A stretch of DNA of 64,000 nucleotides from Streptomyces sp. NBC_01288 (GTDB lineage Bacteria; Actinomycetota; Actinomycetes; Streptomycetales; Streptomycetaceae), in contig NZ_CP108427.1 of NCBI RefSeq assembly GCF_035982055.1, positions 6,323,001-6,387,000 on the forward strand. The letters run 5' to 3'. Position numbers and translations under genes: made by a program. Shown piece after piece: positions 1 through 7,055 of this stretch. Positions within the stretch are counted from its first letter, which is position 1. The number at the start of each line of letters is the position of its first letter. The notes under the pieces were generated by a model that worked only from the letters and a program-made list of their open reading frames with translations, was not told the origin of the DNA and did not search any database.

Positions 1-831
1 GTGGATCAGATCGCGGGACGCTTCAGGAGCCAGGGCGTTCGCCTCCATGTGATCCACGACCGACCGGTACTTGCTCAACTGGGCCTCACCGTCCAGGAAT
101 TCGCAGCCGTGGTGAGTGTCCAACTGCACGGTATCGAGTTGGGGCACCGCTCCCGCTACGTAGTCGATGCCCTGGCCGGTGCCGTGGAAGCTCTCCCTGC
201 CGAAGGGGACGACCCGGACGGTGACTTGGGGCAGTTCGCTCATGCCGATGAGGTGCTTGAGTTGCGCGGCGGCGATGTCCCGGCCGCCATAACCCATCCT
301 GAGTGCTGCCTCGTGGATGGTCGCCGTGTAGGGCGTGGGGTCGTTCCGGTGGAGGATGCCCTGCCGCTTGATGCGATGGGTGAGGCGGTGCTCGATCTCG
401 TACTGCTGGAGCGGCGGGAAGACGCCACGGAAGAGCGCGCGAGCGTGGTCGGTGGTCTGGAGCAGGGCCGGGATGTGGATCACCATGGCCACGCGCAACT
501 CGGCCGCGTAGTGCTCCAGTTCGGCCAGGTCGATCAACCCGGCCGGTAGGTGTTCTCGGTACTCGTCCCACCAGCCACGCATGCGTCCGCCGGTCATCTC
601 CGCCAACGCCTCTACCAACGCGAGGTCCGCGCAGCTGTACGCACGGGCGAACGTACGGACCCGGTCGGCGCTCACGGCGTACCGGCCCGCTTCGATGCTG
701 CTGATCTGCGCCTGCTTGACGCCGAGTTGTCCCGCGGCGGCGCTGGACGTCAGTCCCGCGTGCTCCCGCAGTTTGCGCAGCTCTGTGCCCAGGCGCTGCT
801 GGCGCAAAGTGGGGATGGTGCTGGGCGGCAC
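1..831 (-). CDS. XRE-family regulator with DUF5753 (3' end beyond window)
   Basis: DNA-binding regulator of the streptomycete XRE/DUF5753 class, which usually acts with a small DUF397 partner. The chosen start is the GTG at 829-831, which has a GAGAGAGAG purine run a few bases upstream. 277 codons are visible and the frame is still open at base 1. An N-terminal helix-turn-helix spans about residues 10-65 (LRKLREHAG, then QISSIEAGRYAV). A WWDEYREHL motif near residue 84 and the following sequence match the DUF5753 ligand-like domain. The gene points away from a serine recombinase remnant, and its promoter must lie within 832-890, at the edge of that remnant. A DUF397 partner could sit just left of the window. 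The family call is secure; the regulon is unknown. Confidence 0.88.
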   Translation of the reverse strand, partial: MPPSTIPTLRQQRLGTELRKLREHAGLTSSAAAGQLGVKQAQISSIEAGRYAVSADRVRTFARAYSCADLALVEALAEMTGGRMRGWWDEYREHLPAGLIDLAELEHYAAELRVAMVIHIPALLQTTDHARALFRGVFPPLQQYEIEHRLTHRIKRQGILHRNDPTPYTATIHEAALRMGYGGRDIAAAQLKHLIGMSELPQVTVRVVPFGRESFHGTGQGIDYVAGAVPQLDTVQLDTHHGCEFLDGEAQLSKYRSVVDHMEANALAPEASRDLIH

Positions 832-887
832 GGGGCTCTCTCTCGTCGGACGCGCTCCCGTGGTCACCCACAAGAGGGAATTGTGAA

Positions 888-1250
888 CTCTATTGGCCAA
901 AGACGGCCCAACTTGCCGATGTTCAGGGCCGGTTGAAGATGATGAGGGAGGGCATGCGGGACGGGAAGGTCAGCCCGGAATCGTTCTTCGCGGTCGTGCC
1001 CGGTCTGGAGACCCAGGAGAGGCAGCTGGTCGCCAGTCTGAGCAAGGCCCGGCGAGTCCAGGTGGACCGGGACCAGCGGGGCAAGAGCCCCGACAAGGTA
1101 CGTGCCGAGTGGGAGGCCGCCACCATCCCCGGCAAACGCGCCATCCTGGGCCAGTACTTGCAGGCCGCCATGGTGCACCCGGCACGGCCCAAGGGACGCG
1201 GGTTCGACCACGAGGCCTACGCGCCGGTGTGGAAGCCCCTGCCGCAGTAA
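888..1250 (+). pseudogene. Serine recombinase/integrase, C-terminal remnant
   Basis: Reading in frame from about 888 to the TAA at 1248-1250 gives the C-terminal tail of a large serine recombinase: WPKTAQLADVQGRLKMMREG, ..ERQLVASLSKARRVQVDRD, ..KSPDKVRAEWEAATIPGKRA and a basic KPKGRGFD-like end. The catalytic resolvase domain and most of the zinc-ribbon region are missing, so the enzyme cannot be functional. A TTG at 933 could start a 105-residue protein, but the family match continues upstream of it, which argues for truncation. The stump lies head to head with the XRE/DUF5753 gene and suggests a decayed integrative element in this patch. Confidence 0.75.
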
Positions 1251-1311
1251 CGGGGTCTTCGGACTTGAGCGGTGTGGGTCCTTGCCGGTGCCCCTGGAGG
1301 GGACCCTCCCC

Positions 1312-1352
1312 GAGAAAGTGTGACACTTCCGCGCGGAGTGTCACACTTTCTC
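1312..1352. terminator. Bidirectional hairpin terminator with AGAAAGTGTGACACTT motif
   Basis: Near-perfect inverted repeat with arms of about 20 bp (GAGAAAGTGTGACACT ... AGTGTCACACTTTCTC) and one bulged base. It lies between the recombinase remnant on the plus strand and a small minus-strand gene, as expected for a shared terminator. A very similar hairpin occurs at 57320-57359. Confidence 0.6.
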
Positions 1353-1420
1353 GCCATGCCTTCCTGATGCCGAGCGTCCCCGCGCACTGCCCAACTTCGA
1401 AGACCCCGGTAGCGTCGACC

Positions 1421-1473
1421 GAATAGCGAAGAGCCCCGATGGCCTTCTTGGTCACCGGGGCTCTTCGCTATTC
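1421..1473. terminator. Perfect 18-bp inverted repeat hairpin
   Basis: Arms at 1421-1438 and 1456-1473 (GAATAGCGAAGAGCCCCG and its exact complement) are separated by 17 nt. The right arm contains the stop codon of the small minus-strand gene, so transcription of that gene would end here. It could also be a recombination or att-related palindrome, given the adjacent recombinase remnant. Confidence 0.6.
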
Positions 1474-1632
1474 AGGTGCTGTGTCGTCCCGTGGATGCAG
1501 TATCGCGTTGGTCTTACGCCATTGCTCGGGCGTTATCTTCGGAGCACGTGCCACGTGCAGGGACAGCCACTGTTCACGAGTGAGACGCGGACCACGGGGC
1601 GGACGACGAGAACGATTTGGGCGCGCAGCCAC
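1468..1632 (-). CDS. Hypothetical small basic protein (54 aa)
   Basis: Short ORF with GTG start at 1630-1632 and a GGAG Shine-Dalgarno 8 nt upstream; stop TAG at 1468-1470. The product is basic and Pro/Arg-rich at the N terminus (ARPNRSRRPPRGPR), then has a regular helical-looking part with two similar TxEQW turns (LTREQWLSLH, ITPEQWRKTN). I do not recognise the family. Codon choice is GC-rich at third positions, which supports coding. A 10-bp inverted repeat at 1684-1710 lies about 50 bp upstream and could be its operator or promoter region. The stop codon sits inside the hairpin at 1421-1473. Confidence 0.45.
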   Translation of the reverse strand: MAARPNRSRRPPRGPRLTREQWLSLHVARAPKITPEQWRKTNAILHPRDDTAPE

Positions 1633-1683
1633 TGGAATTCTCCACTTCCAGGCAGACGGTCAGAAGTGGCGTCTGCGCTGCGG

Positions 1684-1710
1684 CCGTCACGACGCGCCAA
1701 GTCGTGACGG
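1684..1710. promoter_or_regulatory. Perfect 10-bp inverted repeat (candidate operator)
   Basis: CCGTCACGAC and GTCGTGACGG flank a 7-nt spacer. It lies about 50 bp upstream of the small minus-strand gene starting at 1632. A regulator site is plausible but unproven. Confidence 0.35.
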
Positions 1711-1754
1711 CAAATGTCTCGTCTCTGCTGAGTCTCTTCCTGCCCAACGTCCGC

Positions 1755-1940
1755 TCAGGGCCCCAGAGTTCCAGAACGCGGCACCACCCGCAGCTGAGCC
1801 CTGCCCATCAGCTCTCGTACGGACCGCACTGGCACCAGGACCACCCCCGGGCACTCGGCCAGCAGCAGGGCGGACCGCTCTCCGGCGAACAGGGAGGAGG
1901 CGCGGAGCAGCGCGTGATCGAATCGGAGTAACTTCTCTTT
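1755..1940 (-). other. Possible gene fragment without a clear start
   Basis: An open frame of about 60 codons on the minus strand (contains FDHALLRASSLFAGERSA and LVPVRSVRELMGRAQL, stop at 1755-1757) has protein-like composition but no plausible start or ribosome site. I read it as a possible remnant of a larger gene in this decayed patch; it may be chance. Confidence 0.22.
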
Positions 1941-1960
1941 ACTTGCTCAAGGGCGCGCCT

Positions 1961-2080
1961 TCGGCCCGGCGTGCGGCCTGTGCCGCTCGGCCCGGCGTGC
2001 GGCCTGTGCCGCTCGGCCCGGCGTGCGGCCTGTGCCGCTCGGCCCGGCGTGCGGCCTGTGCCGCTCGGCCCGGCGTGCAG
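1961..2080. repeat. 26-bp tandem repeat, four copies plus a partial fifth
   Basis: The unit TCGGCCCGGCGTGCGGCCTG plus TGCCGC is repeated exactly at 1961, 1987, 2013 and 2039, with a partial, diverging copy from 2065. The 26-bp period is not a multiple of three, so the overlapping open frames are artefacts. Exact copies indicate recent slippage. Confidence 0.9.
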
Positions 2081-2556
2081 CCTTCGGCCGGTCCGGTCCG
2101 GCGGCAGCCGCGCGACGACCACGGGCAACCATGAGCGTTGGAAGGTCACGCCGACCTGATCGGCGTAACTCTTCTTCTCTGTTCTTGAAGGCGGCGACCG
2201 TGGCGTGTCCGGTCGCAGGTTGTGGCTGGGGCCGACGGCCTACGAGGCTTGAGGCAGCCACCATGGGGCGAGCCTCGAAGATCATGGCCCCAACGTCGTG
2301 CTTTACCGGGCAGCTTCACCAACTGCCCGACGCGCCATCAGCTTACGGGGCCATGATCACTCACCCCATGGCAGCTCCCGCCCCAAGCCTCTACGGCCGG
2401 CGGCGTGCCCACAGCGCACCATGACCCCAGCTCAGGATCAACAGGACCAGCATTGTGGAGACAGCGGAGAGCCCCGCCCAGCGTCACGGGGGAGGACGCA
2501 CGGGCGGGGCAGCCGACACTCTGAGCCTTGCTCAGGCCGTTCTCAGCGTGCCGGAG
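2081..2556. other. Intergenic stretch without a supported gene
   Basis: No convincing coding sequence on either strand. It contains a perfect 12-bp inverted repeat (GATCATGGCCCC at 2280-2291 and its complement at 2347-2358), which would form a long-loop hairpin or mark an old insertion. It lies downstream of the Cys-rich small gene. Confidence 0.4.
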
Positions 2557-2781
2557 TCACCACATGATCACGGGGACATGGGGGCCGCCCGCGCACTCGG
2601 GACAGGGCAGCATCCCAGTCTGTTGACAGCGGGAGCATCCGCCGAAGCCGCAGCACCCCGGACACCACACCGCCCGGCGCCCGACGCACCGCTTGCAGTG
2701 CCCCGGAAGATCCTCCAGCGGCATGCCCGCGAACTCCCGTTGCACTGTCGGCTTCCGGGGTCGTACCGGGGCGGTGGTCAT
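2557..2781 (-). CDS. Small Cys-rich (zinc-finger-like) protein
   Basis: 74-residue protein starting at ATG 2779-2781, whose first bases overlap the stop of the upstream gene (ATGA), so the two are translationally coupled. It has four CxxC-like pairs within about 40 residues (CKRC, CPGC, CSRC, CPEC) with Gly-rich spacing, resembling the DnaJ central zinc-binding region. Metal binding is inferred. The function is unknown; small proteins of this kind sit beside XRE regulators in streptomycete accessory loci. The C terminus is VPVIMW. Confidence 0.7.
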   Translation of the reverse strand: MTTAPVRPRKPTVQREFAGMPLEDLPGHCKRCVGRRAVWCPGCCGFGGCSRCQQTGMLPCPECAGGPHVPVIMW

Positions 2782-3164
2782 CCGACCGCCTCAGCGGACG
2801 CTGCGGGACTGTCGTCGTCCTCGTCGCCGTCAGGCACCGACAGACGCAGCCCTCGGCTCTCAGCGATCCGCAGCACATCAGTCAGACACTCGGACAGGCG
2901 CAGCGTCGCGTAGCGCACCTCGGCGTGCGTGGCCATGGGGTTGCCCAGCACCGTGGACGCTTCCGTGACCATGTCCGAGCCCAGGCCGAGTTGCGCGGCT
3001 TCGAAGTCATCAGCGAGACGGGACAGGAACCCGCCCTCGGTATCGGCGCTTAACAGGCACCGCTTGCCGTCATCTGTCGTCCAGGGCAGCAATCGGGGTA
3101 GATGCCCCGATGACACGTCGGCAAGCTCCTGCCGCCGTTGCCGGTCGCCATCCGCTCTCTGCAT
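2778..3164 (-). CDS. Hypothetical protein, partner of Cys-rich protein
   Basis: 128-residue protein. The ATG at 3162-3164 is chosen because an AGAGGGGA ribosome site precedes it; an upstream start would add 32 residues without a clear site. No known domain is recognised. The sequence is helical and soluble, with an acidic C terminus (DGDEDDDS). It overlaps the Cys-rich gene by 4 nt and lies about 120 bp downstream of the XRE/TPR regulator on the same strand, so all three may be co-expressed. Confidence 0.6.
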   Translation of the reverse strand: MQRADGDRQRRQELADVSSGHLPRLLPWTTDDGKRCLLSADTEGGFLSRLADDFEAAQLGLGSDMVTEASTVLGNPMATHAEVRYATLRLSECLTDVLRIAESRGLRLSVPDGDEDDDSPAASAEAVG

Positions 3165-3286
3165 CGCTTCGGTCCCCTCTGCCGCTGATCGGTAGAGAGA
3201 ACGTACGGGCGCCCAGATCCCCAACCCACGGGCACAGAGCGGTAGTTCAGCAGCTCGCAACGCCGAACTACCACGCTCCGCAGCGG

Positions 3287-4528
3287 CTATCCGGCGACCC
3301 CGAGATGAGTCGCCATGCTGCGCATGTCCTCCGTCAGCGTCCGCTTACGGGTCTTGAGGAGGTCTCCCATCACGCGTCGTGCCATGGGCTGATGAGTCAG
3401 CCACTCGCCCGACGTACGGCGCAGCCTGTTCAACTCGTCCATGGCGTCCTGGTGCGACCCGAGCGCGACGTTGGCACGAGCGACGTCCAGGCGGTGACGG
3501 CCCCAGTTGTTCGGGCTCAACTTTCCGTAGTTCCGCATCGCCTTGGCGCTCAGCGGCCCGTCATCGGCCCGTCGGAGTACGCCGCGCGCATCACCCACGA
3601 GCGACAGGTCTTCAACGGCCTTCGCTTCAGCCGTCACTGGCCCGAACGCACTCCAGTGCGCCGGGAAGTCGAGGTGCTCACTGTCCAGTGCGCCCCCGGC
3701 AGTGCGTGCCATCCTGCGGGCTTCTTGCGCCACGTCCGGCCGGTTGTTTCGTACCGATGCCGCAGCGACCCTGAGCCACAACTCACCCCACACGGCAAGG
3801 TGCGCGGGCGTCGCCTCGGACATACGCGGTTCGATCTCCGCCGCAGTCTGCGCTGAAAGCTGCTCGCTCTCGTCGAACCGGTCCTGCCGCAGCAGCAGCC
3901 AGCACAGCCCCACAACTCCCGTGGCCGCAAGCTGAGTTTGCCCCGCCTCACGGGCAAGCCGAATCGCCTCGGCCAGCGCGTAATAGGCCATGTCGTACTG
4001 CCTCACCTGTGTGAGGTACTTGCCGGTGAGCAGCAGCGCATGGCTCCGGGCGATCATGGCATGTTGCAGCTCTTCACCTTCGAGAGCTGCCACGGCCGCT
4101 TCGGAAGATCGCAGCAGCTCGGGCAGCATGCGTGCGACAGATGTGTAGCGGTCGGCCTGGTAGAGCGCGTGACCGTCCTGAACGCTTCGCCGGATCGCAG
4201 ACAGTTCCCCTGCCACCCCGGGTTCCGACAAGGATGCAGAGAGTCCGATGGGAGGCATCAGGGCCCGCCGCAGCTCCGCCAAAGATCGGCGGTTCGCCTC
4301 ATCCTCCGTGCCCAGCACAGACTTTGGCGTCTCCGTCGCGAACAGCGCAGAGGTGGAGACCCCCAGCGCACGCGCCAGCGCGGCGAGCGTCTCCATGCTC
4401 ACGTGCCCGCCCTGCTCAGCCTTCCGGACAGTGCTCAGTGACAGGTCCGCCGCTTCGGCAAGGCCCTCTTGGCTCAGTCCAGCCGTGCGGCGGTACTTCC
4501 TGACGTTGTCGGCCAATCCTGTGGACAT
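3287..4528 (-). CDS. XRE-family regulator with helical-repeat C-terminal domain
   Basis: 413-residue regulator. An N-terminal helix-turn-helix (about residues 6-62: VRKYRRTAGLSQEGLAEAA, then TVRKAEQGG) is followed by some 340 residues of TPR-like helices (for example YDMAYYALAEAIRLAREAG and RANVALGSHQDAMDELNRL). This layout is common in streptomycete transcription factors that sense small molecules or peptides. The ATG at 4526-4528 is chosen over the GTG two codons upstream because GAGGTGAG is well spaced for it. It is divergent from the ATPase-fold gene at 4614 and probably controls its own promoter; the target is unknown. Confidence 0.85.
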   Translation of the reverse strand: MSTGLADNVRKYRRTAGLSQEGLAEAADLSLSTVRKAEQGGHVSMETLAALARALGVSTSALFATETPKSVLGTEDEANRRSLAELRRALMPPIGLSASLSEPGVAGELSAIRRSVQDGHALYQADRYTSVARMLPELLRSSEAAVAALEGEELQHAMIARSHALLLTGKYLTQVRQYDMAYYALAEAIRLAREAGQTQLAATGVVGLCWLLLRQDRFDESEQLSAQTAAEIEPRMSEATPAHLAVWGELWLRVAAASVRNNRPDVAQEARRMARTAGGALDSEHLDFPAHWSAFGPVTAEAKAVEDLSLVGDARGVLRRADDGPLSAKAMRNYGKLSPNNWGRHRLDVARANVALGSHQDAMDELNRLRRTSGEWLTHQPMARRVMGDLLKTRKRTLTEDMRSMATHLGVAG

Positions 4529-4613
4529 CAGCACTCACCTCACAACAAGCGTATGCCCATGCGCCAACCGCACAACGCGAGTTCGGCAAGCCTGGCCGGA
4601 CCGGGATCAGCGC

Positions 4614-4970
4614 GTGACCAGTAGATTCGATGACACACTTTCGCAAGTAGCTTGCGAACTCGTCACCAACGCCTACCGGCACACCCACGGCCCCGCGTCA
4701 CTGCGCCTCACCGCCCTCGGCGACGGACGGCTCCGCGTCGGCGTCTGGGACTCGAACCCCCACATCCCCGCCCCCTTCGACAAACGGCCCGGTGAACAAC
4801 TCCCGCCCGCTCCGACCGACGCCGACAACGGACGCGGCCTCCACCTCGTCCAGACGTACGCCACCTCCTGGGGCGGCTGGCCGATCGGGGACGGTGGGCT
4901 GATGGACCGGGGCGCGGGGAAGCTGCTGTGGTTCGAGGTCGGCGGGCGCTGTGTCACGGCGCACCGGTAG
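4614..4970 (+). CDS. HATPase_c_2 (RsbW-like) ATP-binding protein, short N terminus
   Basis: 118 residues from a GTG at 4614-4616. The Bergerat-fold motifs are present: N-box ELVTNAYRH, then VWDSNP and a glycine box DNGRGLHLVQTYA, ending with GKLLWFEV. Streptomycete proteins of this anti-sigma-factor-kinase-like family usually carry about 50 residues before the N-box; here only about 16 are available before the divergent XRE gene's leader. It may therefore be truncated, or start upstream in frame without a good ribosome site. Its end overlaps the convergent regulator by 17 nt. Partner unknown. Confidence 0.65.
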   Translation: MTSRFDDTLSQVACELVTNAYRHTHGPASLRLTALGDGRLRVGVWDSNPHIPAPFDKRPGEQLPPAPTDADNGRGLHLVQTYATSWGGWPIGDGGLMDRGAGKLLWFEVGGRCVTAHR

Positions 4971-5835
4971 CGGTGGACGTATCCAGGCGTTCGATCCGCC
5001 GTAGCACCGCAAGGTCCTCGCTGTCGGCCGGAGCCGTCATCACCATGAGGGTCTGTTGGGTGTCGGGAATGCGGAGGGTCTGCCAGTGGAGGGTGTACCG
5101 GCCGGCCGCGGGGTGGACGAAGGTCTTCGTGCCGTGGCTCTGGTACGTCGCGTGGCGCTCGGCCCACCAGGTGCGGAAGTCCGGGTCGCGCAGGGACAGT
5201 TCGCCGATCAGTGCCGACAGGCGGGGATCGTCGTGGCCCTCGGCCGCGGTGCGGACGTACGCGACGCAGATCCGGGCGATGCCGGACCAGTCCACGTAGC
5301 GCCCCCGCACGGTGGGGTCGAGGAAGAGCAGGCGCAGGAAGTTGCGCTCGCGCCGGGGGAGGGCGGCGAAGTCGGTGAAGACCGCGGTGGCCAGCCCGTT
5401 CCAGGCGAGGACGTCGAGGTAGGGGCCGAGCAGTACGGCGGGGCTGTCGCGCAGGTTGTCCAGCAACATCCGCGTGTGCGGCAGGACCCGCTCCGTGCGA
5501 GGGCCGCTCGGCGGCTGCCGGTCGCTCTTGTTGGCCAGCCGGTAGAGGTAGCTGCGTTCGTCCGGTCCCAGGCGCAGCGCGGTGGCGAGGGCGTTGAGGA
5601 CCGCGGGCGAGGCGCCGGGCAGGCGGCCCTGTTCCAGGCGCGTGTAGTAGTCGGTGCTGATCGCCGCGAGCTGCGCCACCTCCTCGCGCCGCAGCCCCGG
5701 CACCCGGCGCGGCCCGCCGGTCTCGGCGAGACCGACCGTGCCGGGGTCGAGCTTGCTGCGGCGGGCCCTGAGGAAGGCCCCCAACTCCGTCCCCGGCTCC
5801 TCGGGACGGCGGCTGCTCGTGGTCATACCCACCAT
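4954..5835 (-). CDS. XRE-family regulator, MmyB/MLTR ligand-binding type
   Basis: 293-residue regulator. The helix-turn-helix lies at about residues 16-80 and contains the family signature RVPGLRREEVAQLA and ISTDYYTRLEQGR. A PAS-like MLTR ligand-binding domain follows (LAWNGLATAVFTDF ... RNFLRLLFLDP). Start ATG 5833-5835 has GGGAGA just upstream; an ATG three codons later is an alternative. It is divergent from an alpha/beta hydrolase, with palindromes between the two. In this family the regulator typically controls the neighbouring oxidoreductase or hydrolase gene, inferred here. Confidence 0.9.
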   Translation of the reverse strand: MVGMTTSSRRPEEPGTELGAFLRARRSKLDPGTVGLAETGGPRRVPGLRREEVAQLAAISTDYYTRLEQGRLPGASPAVLNALATALRLGPDERSYLYRLANKSDRQPPSGPRTERVLPHTRMLLDNLRDSPAVLLGPYLDVLAWNGLATAVFTDFAALPRRERNFLRLLFLDPTVRGRYVDWSGIARICVAYVRTAAEGHDDPRLSALIGELSLRDPDFRTWWAERHATYQSHGTKTFVHPAAGRYTLHWQTLRIPDTQQTLMVMTAPADSEDLAVLRRIERLDTSTATGAP

Positions 5836-5870
5836 TCTCTCCCGCGGACGAGTGAGCAGCCTGGTCCAAT

Positions 5871-5891
5871 TCCTTCCTAGGAAGGATCCTT
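5871..5891. promoter_or_regulatory. Palindromic operator between XRE regulator and hydrolase
   Basis: TCCTTCCTAGGAAGGA is a perfect 16-bp palindrome at 5871-5886 and overlaps a second palindrome AAGGATCCTT at 5882-5891. Its position in the divergent promoter region suggests the binding site of the XRE/MLTR regulator. Confidence 0.6.
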
Positions 5892-6015
5892 CCCAGGAAA
5901 GAGTCTGCCCTGGTCAGCGGTGTGGAGTGGAGCAACGATGGAGGAAATCCCCCCGTTTCCCTCCCCGGATCACCGGATCACCGGATCCCCGGAGCCTTGG
6001 ACCAGAGGAGTCACC

Positions 6016-6897
6016 ATGCGTCAGGACATCGGCTTCCGCAGCAACGGCCGCCATCTGCTCGGCCATCTGTATCTGCCCGACGAGCACACCGTGGGCGAGC
6101 GGCTGCCGGCCGTCGTGGTCGTCGGCCCGGCCTCCGGCACCAAGGGCCAGGTCCCGGCGGTCTACGCCGAGCGGCTGAGCGCACTCGGTTACGCCGCCCT
6201 CGCCTTCGACCACACCGGCTACGGCGAGAGCGAGGGCTACCCGCGCAGCGACGAGGACCCGTTCGCCAAGATCGAGGACGTCAAGAACGCCGTCACGTTC
6301 CTGACCTCGCGCGCCGAGGTGGACGCCGCCCGGATCGCGGCGGTCGGTGTCTGCGCGGGCGGCGGTTACGCGCCCGCCGCCGCCGTGGCCGACCGGCGCA
6401 TCAAGGCCGTGGCCACCGCCAGCGGCCTGCCCGATCTGCGGGCCACCGTCCTGGCCGCGGGCGACTGGCGGGCGATCATGGACGCTGCCCAGGGCGCCCG
6501 GGAGTCCTACCGGGCCACCGGCCGACCCGTCCACGTCCCGTTCCTGGCGGACGGCCCACTCGACCCGTGGCGGGAGAACGGCAAGAAGTTCTACCTCACC
6601 GACCGCAACCAGGACCCGAACTGGCGCAACGAGACCCTGCTGTGGTCCTACGACAAGATGGTCCACTTCTCCGCCCTGGACACCATCGAACTCCTCGCCC
6701 CCACACCGCTGTTGCTGATCGCCGGGACCGCGGCCGAGACCCTGGCCCAGAGCGAGGCCGCCTACGCCAAGGCCCACGAGCCCAAGGAACTGTTCCTGAT
6801 CGAGGGCGGCACCCACTTCGACCTCTACGACCGCCCCGAGTACGTCGGCCCCGCCATCGCCAGGATCGACGCGTTCCTCAAGCAGCACTTGTCGTAG
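6016..6897 (+). CDS. Alpha/beta hydrolase (dienelactone hydrolase-like, Cys nucleophile)
   Basis: 293-residue cytoplasmic hydrolase. Start ATG 6016 has GAGGAG five bases upstream; an earlier in-frame ATG at 5940 lacks this. The nucleophile elbow reads GVCAGG (Cys about residue 113), so the nucleophile is Cys rather than Ser, as in dienelactone hydrolases and YcjY-like proteins. A candidate catalytic His is in GGTHFD (about residue 267). Substrate unknown. It is divergent from the MLTR-type regulator, which likely represses it. Confidence 0.88.
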   Translation: MRQDIGFRSNGRHLLGHLYLPDEHTVGERLPAVVVVGPASGTKGQVPAVYAERLSALGYAALAFDHTGYGESEGYPRSDEDPFAKIEDVKNAVTFLTSRAEVDAARIAAVGVCAGGGYAPAAAVADRRIKAVATASGLPDLRATVLAAGDWRAIMDAAQGARESYRATGRPVHVPFLADGPLDPWRENGKKFYLTDRNQDPNWRNETLLWSYDKMVHFSALDTIELLAPTPLLLIAGTAAETLAQSEAAYAKAHEPKELFLIEGGTHFDLYDRPEYVGPAIARIDAFLKQHLS

Positions 6898-7055
6898 GCG
6901 GCGGGGGCAGGGTGCCGTCACCTCACCGCGCCCACCCCCCGCCCGTGAGAGCAACGTTCCCTTCCGGTCACCCACAGCCACAGCGCGGAAACCCGCCCTC
7001 CCTACCTTCGGGATGCATCACTGCTCGTTACCCCGTAGTGCATCGTGGAGGCGTC

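Noticed and set aside
1439..2134. Plus-strand frame through the 26-bp repeat
   Set aside because: Arg/Ala/Gly-rich, no ribosome site, and repeat period shifts the frame.
6967..6992. GlnR-type box upstream of narK
   Set aside because: GTCAC and GAAAC elements occur, but spacing does not match a standard GlnR box.
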